Assembly (NCBI GenBank): GCA_900769955.1
Contig: CAAGIP010000221.1
Coordinates: 1-8,577 of the forward strand
Direction of reading: 5' to 3'
DNA length: 8,577 nucleotides
From: Spirochaetia bacterium
Lineage (GTDB): Bacteria > Spirochaetota > Spirochaetia > Sphaerochaetales > Sphaerochaetaceae
Part shown: positions 6,095-8,577 of the stretch, piece by piece
How positions within the stretch are numbered: the first letter of the stretch is position 1
How the letters are laid out: each line of letters opens with the position of its first letter
The notes under the pieces: generated by a model
Database searches by the model: none
The model's input: only the letters and a program-made list of their open reading frames with translations
Told to the model about the DNA's origin: nothing
Made by a program: the position numbers and the translations under genes

Positions 6095-6422
6095 CTTTCG
6101 GAAAAACTTCCTGAATCTGCAACCTGCATGGACCCGGGTGCCGTTACGGCATCCCTGGACAAAAGTCATGAACTGTTTGCTGATAACAATGAACAGAGCA
6201 TTCGTAGTTCAATAATCCTTGCCTACTTACTACACAGTCACCGGATATGGTCATGATTCCTTTCGTCCTGGACAGACCTGCACTGGTGATAGAACTTAAG
6301 AAGGACAAGTCCGATGGAAATGCCATAGCCCGGATAAAAGAGAAACACTGCAACTCAGGACTGGACGCCTATGCGGCAATACCCTTCTTGGCGGGATCAA
6401 CTATGATTCAAAAAAGAAGTGA
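6086..6422 (+). pseudogene. Decayed partial copy of the downstream AAA-ATPase/nuclease gene (3' end only)
   Basis: The translated pieces match residues near the C-terminus of the intact neighbour in order but in three reading frames. Block 1 (from 6086) reads VMELSEKLPES and then LDKSHEL..NNEQSIRSSIILAY, against LDKSHEM..NNEQSLQSAIILAY in the intact gene. Block 2 (from 6250) reads VMIPFVLDRPALVIELKKDK against VMIPFVPDKPALVIELKKDK. Block 3 reads GINYDSKKK then TGA at 6420-6422. Between blocks 1 and 2 about 36-40 bases are missing. The loss removes the GDGYAD segment with the catalytic Asp of the nuclease domain and shifts the frame; a second shift lies near 6390. The ATPase half and everything before residue about 390 of the intact protein are absent. 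No functional product is expected. Confidence 0.88.
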
Positions 6423-6552
6423 ACCATGAGTCCATCTCCCCTTGTTTTAATGAGATGAGGAATAAAGTGCTTACAACTCAGTCATTTCCTCAGGAGAATA
6501 CCCATATTACGTTTGGTTTAAACACTTATTCCAAAACATTAAATTATCGTAG

Positions 6553-6587
6553 TATAATATGAATGAAGCGAAGCATAATGATAGGAG
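6553..6587 (+). promoter_or_regulatory. -10 box and ribosome binding site that set the AAA-ATPase start
   Basis: TATAAT at 6553-6558 gives a predicted transcript start near 6565. AGGAG at 6583-6587 is 7 nt before the ATG at 6595. The -35 region is weak (TTCCAA 6529-6534, 18-bp spacing). An ATG at 6559 abuts the -10 box and would be upstream of the transcript start, so it is not the initiator. Confidence 0.6.
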
Positions 6588-6594
6588 TAAACAC

Positions 6595-8160
6595 ATGGGG
6601 ATGTACCTTAATCCGGATTGTTCAGCATTTCTTAAGAACAAGAGAAATATTGAATTCGTGGACAAGTCCCTGCTTATCCGGGAAATGAACAACCTGATAA
6701 ATACAGAGAACAACCATGTATGTGTTTCCCGCCCGCGCCGCTTCGGGAAGACCATCGCAGCGAACATGCTTGCGGCCTATTATACCAAAGGCTGTGATTC
6801 CCACGATGCGTTCAGAGGAATGAAAATCGAGTCCGATCCATCTTTTGAAGAGCATATCAACAGATACAATGTGATAGCAATCGATTGCGGCGGCATATAC
6901 GGCATGAGCATAAGCTCAATGAATACCGTTGAGAGAATCAATGCAATGATTCTTCCGGAGTTCAGGAAGCAGTTTCCCGATCTGTTCTTTCCTGACTACT
7001 GCGATCTGGCAACAGCCATAAATACTGTTTATGACTCAACTGGGGAAAAGTTCGTAATTATACTTGATGAATATGATGTCCTGATCAGGGAGCACGATGA
7101 GAAAGAGATAAAGCCCTTCCTTCTCTTCCTGAACGGGCTCTTCAAGAGTGCGCCGCTGAACAATGCCATCGCACTTTCATATATCACGGGAATCCTTCCC
7201 CTAGAGAAGGATGTCGTTCAGTCGAAGCTGAATAACTTCAGCGAGTATTCGATGCTGGAAGCAGTTCCCCTTGCCCCCTTCATCGGATTCACGAAGGAGG
7301 AAACTGCTGGGCTTGCAGAGAAGCATGGAATGGATCCCTCGGAACTGGAAAGATGGTATGACGGATACTGCGTTGACGGCGTTGAGCTGTACTCTCCGAA
7401 GTCCGTCATCGAAGCGCTGAGAAAGAAAAGGTGCGGGGACTACTGGACGGCAACCGGCTCTCTTGAAGCAATAAAGAAGTACATTGAATATGACTTCGAA
7501 GGGATAAGGGAAGACGTCACCAGACTGATGGCAGGAGAACAGATATCCGTTGATGTCCTTTCATATAACAACAGCTTTGAGAAATTCTGCTCAAAGGATG
7601 ATGTCTTCACCTATCTTATACATCTTGGATATCTTGCATATGATTCAAAGGAATGTACATGCCGCATCCCGAACAGGGAAATAAGGGAACAGTGGGCAAG
7701 GACACTGAAAAACTCAGTAAAGTACAAAACGGAATCATCGGTGCTGGAGATGTCCAGGAAGCTTCTTGAAGCAACTATAAACATGAACACCGATGCTGTG
7801 GCCGTAGGTCTCGATAAAAGCCATGAGATGGTTACCAGCAATCTGTCATACAACAATGAACAAAGCCTACAGAGTGCCATAATCCTGGCATACTTCCATG
7901 CCTATGACTATTACACCATCATAAAGGAAATGGACACGGGGGACGGTTATGCCGATGTTGTCATGATTCCCTTCGTGCCTGATAAGCCTGCACTTGTGAT
8001 AGAACTTAAGAAAGATAAATCTGAGGGAAAGGCCATAGCCCAGATAAAGGAAAAGCACTATCACTCAGGACTGGATGGATATGTGGGAAATACTCTTCTT
8101 GTCGGAATTAACTATGATTCAAAGACCAAGAAGCATACATGTGTGATTGAAAAGGCATAG
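6595..8160 (+). CDS. AAA-ATPase-like protein with C-terminal PD-(D/E)XK nuclease-like domain
   Basis: A 521-residue cytoplasmic protein of the AAA-ATPase_like (PF09820-type) plus PD-(D/E)XK (PF08011-type) fusion family. The family is abundant and multicopy in gut anaerobes and its function is unproven. It starts MGMYLNPD, the usual N-terminus. Visible parts: modified P-loop SRPRRFGKT at residues 45-53, Walker B VIILDEYD at about 154-161, SYITGILPL sensor-like segment, and WYDGYCVDGVELYSP with YWTATGS, which are typical of the middle region. At the C-terminus GYADVVMIP (D454) and VIELKKDK (E470, K472) form the nuclease core. All key residues are present, so it appears intact. The longer frame to 6559 is rejected because promoter and ribosome binding site lie inside it. 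A broken copy of its 3' end lies just upstream, showing a past duplication. No clear terminator follows on the plus strand. G+C varies along the gene (19 of 60 at 7021, 35 of 60 at 7261). Confidence 0.93.
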   Translation: MGMYLNPDCSAFLKNKRNIEFVDKSLLIREMNNLINTENNHVCVSRPRRFGKTIAANMLAAYYTKGCDSHDAFRGMKIESDPSFEEHINRYNVIAIDCGGIYGMSISSMNTVERINAMILPEFRKQFPDLFFPDYCDLATAINTVYDSTGEKFVIILDEYDVLIREHDEKEIKPFLLFLNGLFKSAPLNNAIALSYITGILPLEKDVVQSKLNNFSEYSMLEAVPLAPFIGFTKEETAGLAEKHGMDPSELERWYDGYCVDGVELYSPKSVIEALRKKRCGDYWTATGSLEAIKKYIEYDFEGIREDVTRLMAGEQISVDVLSYNNSFEKFCSKDDVFTYLIHLGYLAYDSKECTCRIPNREIREQWARTLKNSVKYKTESSVLEMSRKLLEATINMNTDAVAVGLDKSHEMVTSNLSYNNEQSLQSAIILAYFHAYDYYTIIKEMDTGDGYADVVMIPFVPDKPALVIELKKDKSEGKAIAQIKEKHYHSGLDGYVGNTLLVGINYDSKTKKHTCVIEKA

Positions 8161-8216
8161 TGTTTCACGAGAAGGGGTTATCTTCCTGGATGAAGTACAT
8201 GAAGCCACAGATAGGG

Positions 8217-8244
8217 AAAAGGCTGCAACCTTCCGGTCGCAGCC
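8217..8244 (-). terminator. Intrinsic terminator of the minus-strand gene at the right edge
   Basis: On the minus strand GGCTGCGACC-GGAA-GGTTGCAGCC forms a 10-bp stem with one G-U pair and a GNRA-type tetraloop, followed by TTTT. It begins 9 bases after the TGA at 8254-8256. It also separates this gene from the convergent AAA-ATPase gene, but lacks a T-run in that direction. Confidence 0.85.
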
Positions 8245-8253
8245 CTGAACTGT

Positions 8254-8577
8254 TCAGTATGTTTCCTTTGTTATCTCATCACCCCAGGTATCAGGAAGAA
8301 CTTCATCATTGAGCTTCGTGACGCTTTCATCCACATAAAGCTTTCCGTATCTGAAGTCGTTGACTGTTGCCTTGTGTGCATCGAGGTCATAAACGATTTC
8401 AGAGGACATGACGTTTGTGATGAATTCATCGAAGGAACCGCATTCATGCTTATCGGCAGCCCTTACCGCAACGAAGTGCTTAAGCCCCTGACTTATTACC
8501 TCCTTGTCCTTATTGGCCCCTCTGTCAGTCATGGCAAATCCATTGGAGAAGAAGGCAGCCATGTAGCTGTCATCTAC
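8254..8577 (-). CDS. C-terminal part of an unrecognised protein (5' end outside window)
   Basis: 107 codons are visible, in frame to the window edge, ending ITKETY then TGA. The ATG at 8562 has no ribosome binding site in the 15 bases before it and the frame continues past it (V-D-D-S-Y), so the gene probably begins beyond the window. Visible text includes YMAAFFSNGFAMTDRG, GLKHFVAVRAADKHECGSFDEF and TVNDFRYGKLYVDESV. It is soluble in character with no membrane segment, many acidic residues and two Cys-free ends. I do not recognise the family. Good codon use like the peptidase and mgtE genes and a strong terminator directly after the stop support it as a real gene. Confidence 0.75.
   Translation of the reverse strand, partial: VDDSYMAAFFSNGFAMTDRGANKDKEVISQGLKHFVAVRAADKHECGSFDEFITNVMSSEIVYDLDAHKATVNDFRYGKLYVDESVTKLNDEVLPDTWGDEITKETY

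Noticed and set aside
5444..6122. Minus-strand open frames of 60-110 codons over the end of mgtE
   Set aside because: Antisense to the conserved transmembrane part of mgtE, low-complexity basic/serine-rich translations, no ribosome binding sites.
6516..6523. GTTTAAAC palindrome upstream of the AAA-ATPase gene
   Set aside because: An 8-bp palindrome in AT-rich DNA is expected by chance and it is not placed at the promoter elements.
6507..6767. 86-codon minus-strand open frame over the AAA-ATPase promoter and start
   Set aside because: It is antisense to the P-loop coding region and promoter of the intact gene and has no recognisable motif.
1..8577. CRISPR array, tRNA/rRNA gene or insertion sequence
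   Set aside because: No spaced identical repeats, no tRNA cloverleaf or rRNA core that I could see, and no transposase or terminal inverted repeats around either ATPase gene.

Overview
The window looks like a chromosomal segment of an anaerobic, probably gut-associated bacterium, most likely a Bacillota (Clostridia or Erysipelotrichaceae-like). The evidence is indirect. The promoters have bacterial TATAAT boxes and some genes carry AGGAG ribosome binding sites. The serine peptidase resembles the intracellular S9 peptidases common in gut Firmicutes. The AAA-ATPase/nuclease families present here are typical multicopy genes of gut anaerobes. Arginine is mostly encoded by AGG/AGA. I cannot name a species.

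Layout, left to right. (1) 1-753 (+): the C-terminal part of a FAD-dependent oleate hydratase, cut by the window edge. (2) 746-2107 (-): an AAA_14/DUF4143-type ATPase with a C-terminal PD-(D/E)XK-like domain. It runs head-on into the hydratase and the two 3' ends overlap by 8 bp. Its upstream region is AT-rich and holds a TATAAT box, a perfect 17-bp dyad and phased T-tracts. (3) 2244-2402 (+): a 52-codon relic of the C-terminus of a GH88-like unsaturated glucuronyl hydrolase. (4) 2453-4384 (-): an S9 prolyl-oligopeptidase-family peptidase with an intact Ser-Asp-His triad, a clear intrinsic terminator, and a promoter placed so that the mRNA should be leaderless. (5) 4385-4643: a divergent regulatory region. 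Its plus-strand side holds a palindrome, a short ORF with a good ribosome binding site, and hairpins that lead into (6) 4644-5999 (+): the magnesium transporter MgtE. (7) 6086-6422 (+): a frameshifted, internally deleted partial copy of the 3' end of the next gene. (8) 6595-8160 (+): an intact AAA-ATPase-like/PD-(D/E)XK protein. (9) 8254-8577 (-): the C-terminal part of an unrecognised protein with a strong terminator, cut by the window edge.

There is no single operon. The housekeeping genes (hydratase, peptidase, MgtE) are separate units interleaved with two unrelated ATPase-nuclease genes, each bordered by gene debris. This suggests the ATPase-nuclease genes arrived or moved by replacement and duplication. 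The most interesting regulatory candidates are the MgtE leader (short ORF plus mutually exclusive hairpins, with no recognisable M-box) and the leaderless peptidase promoter. I do not see a complete, obviously new multi-gene system.
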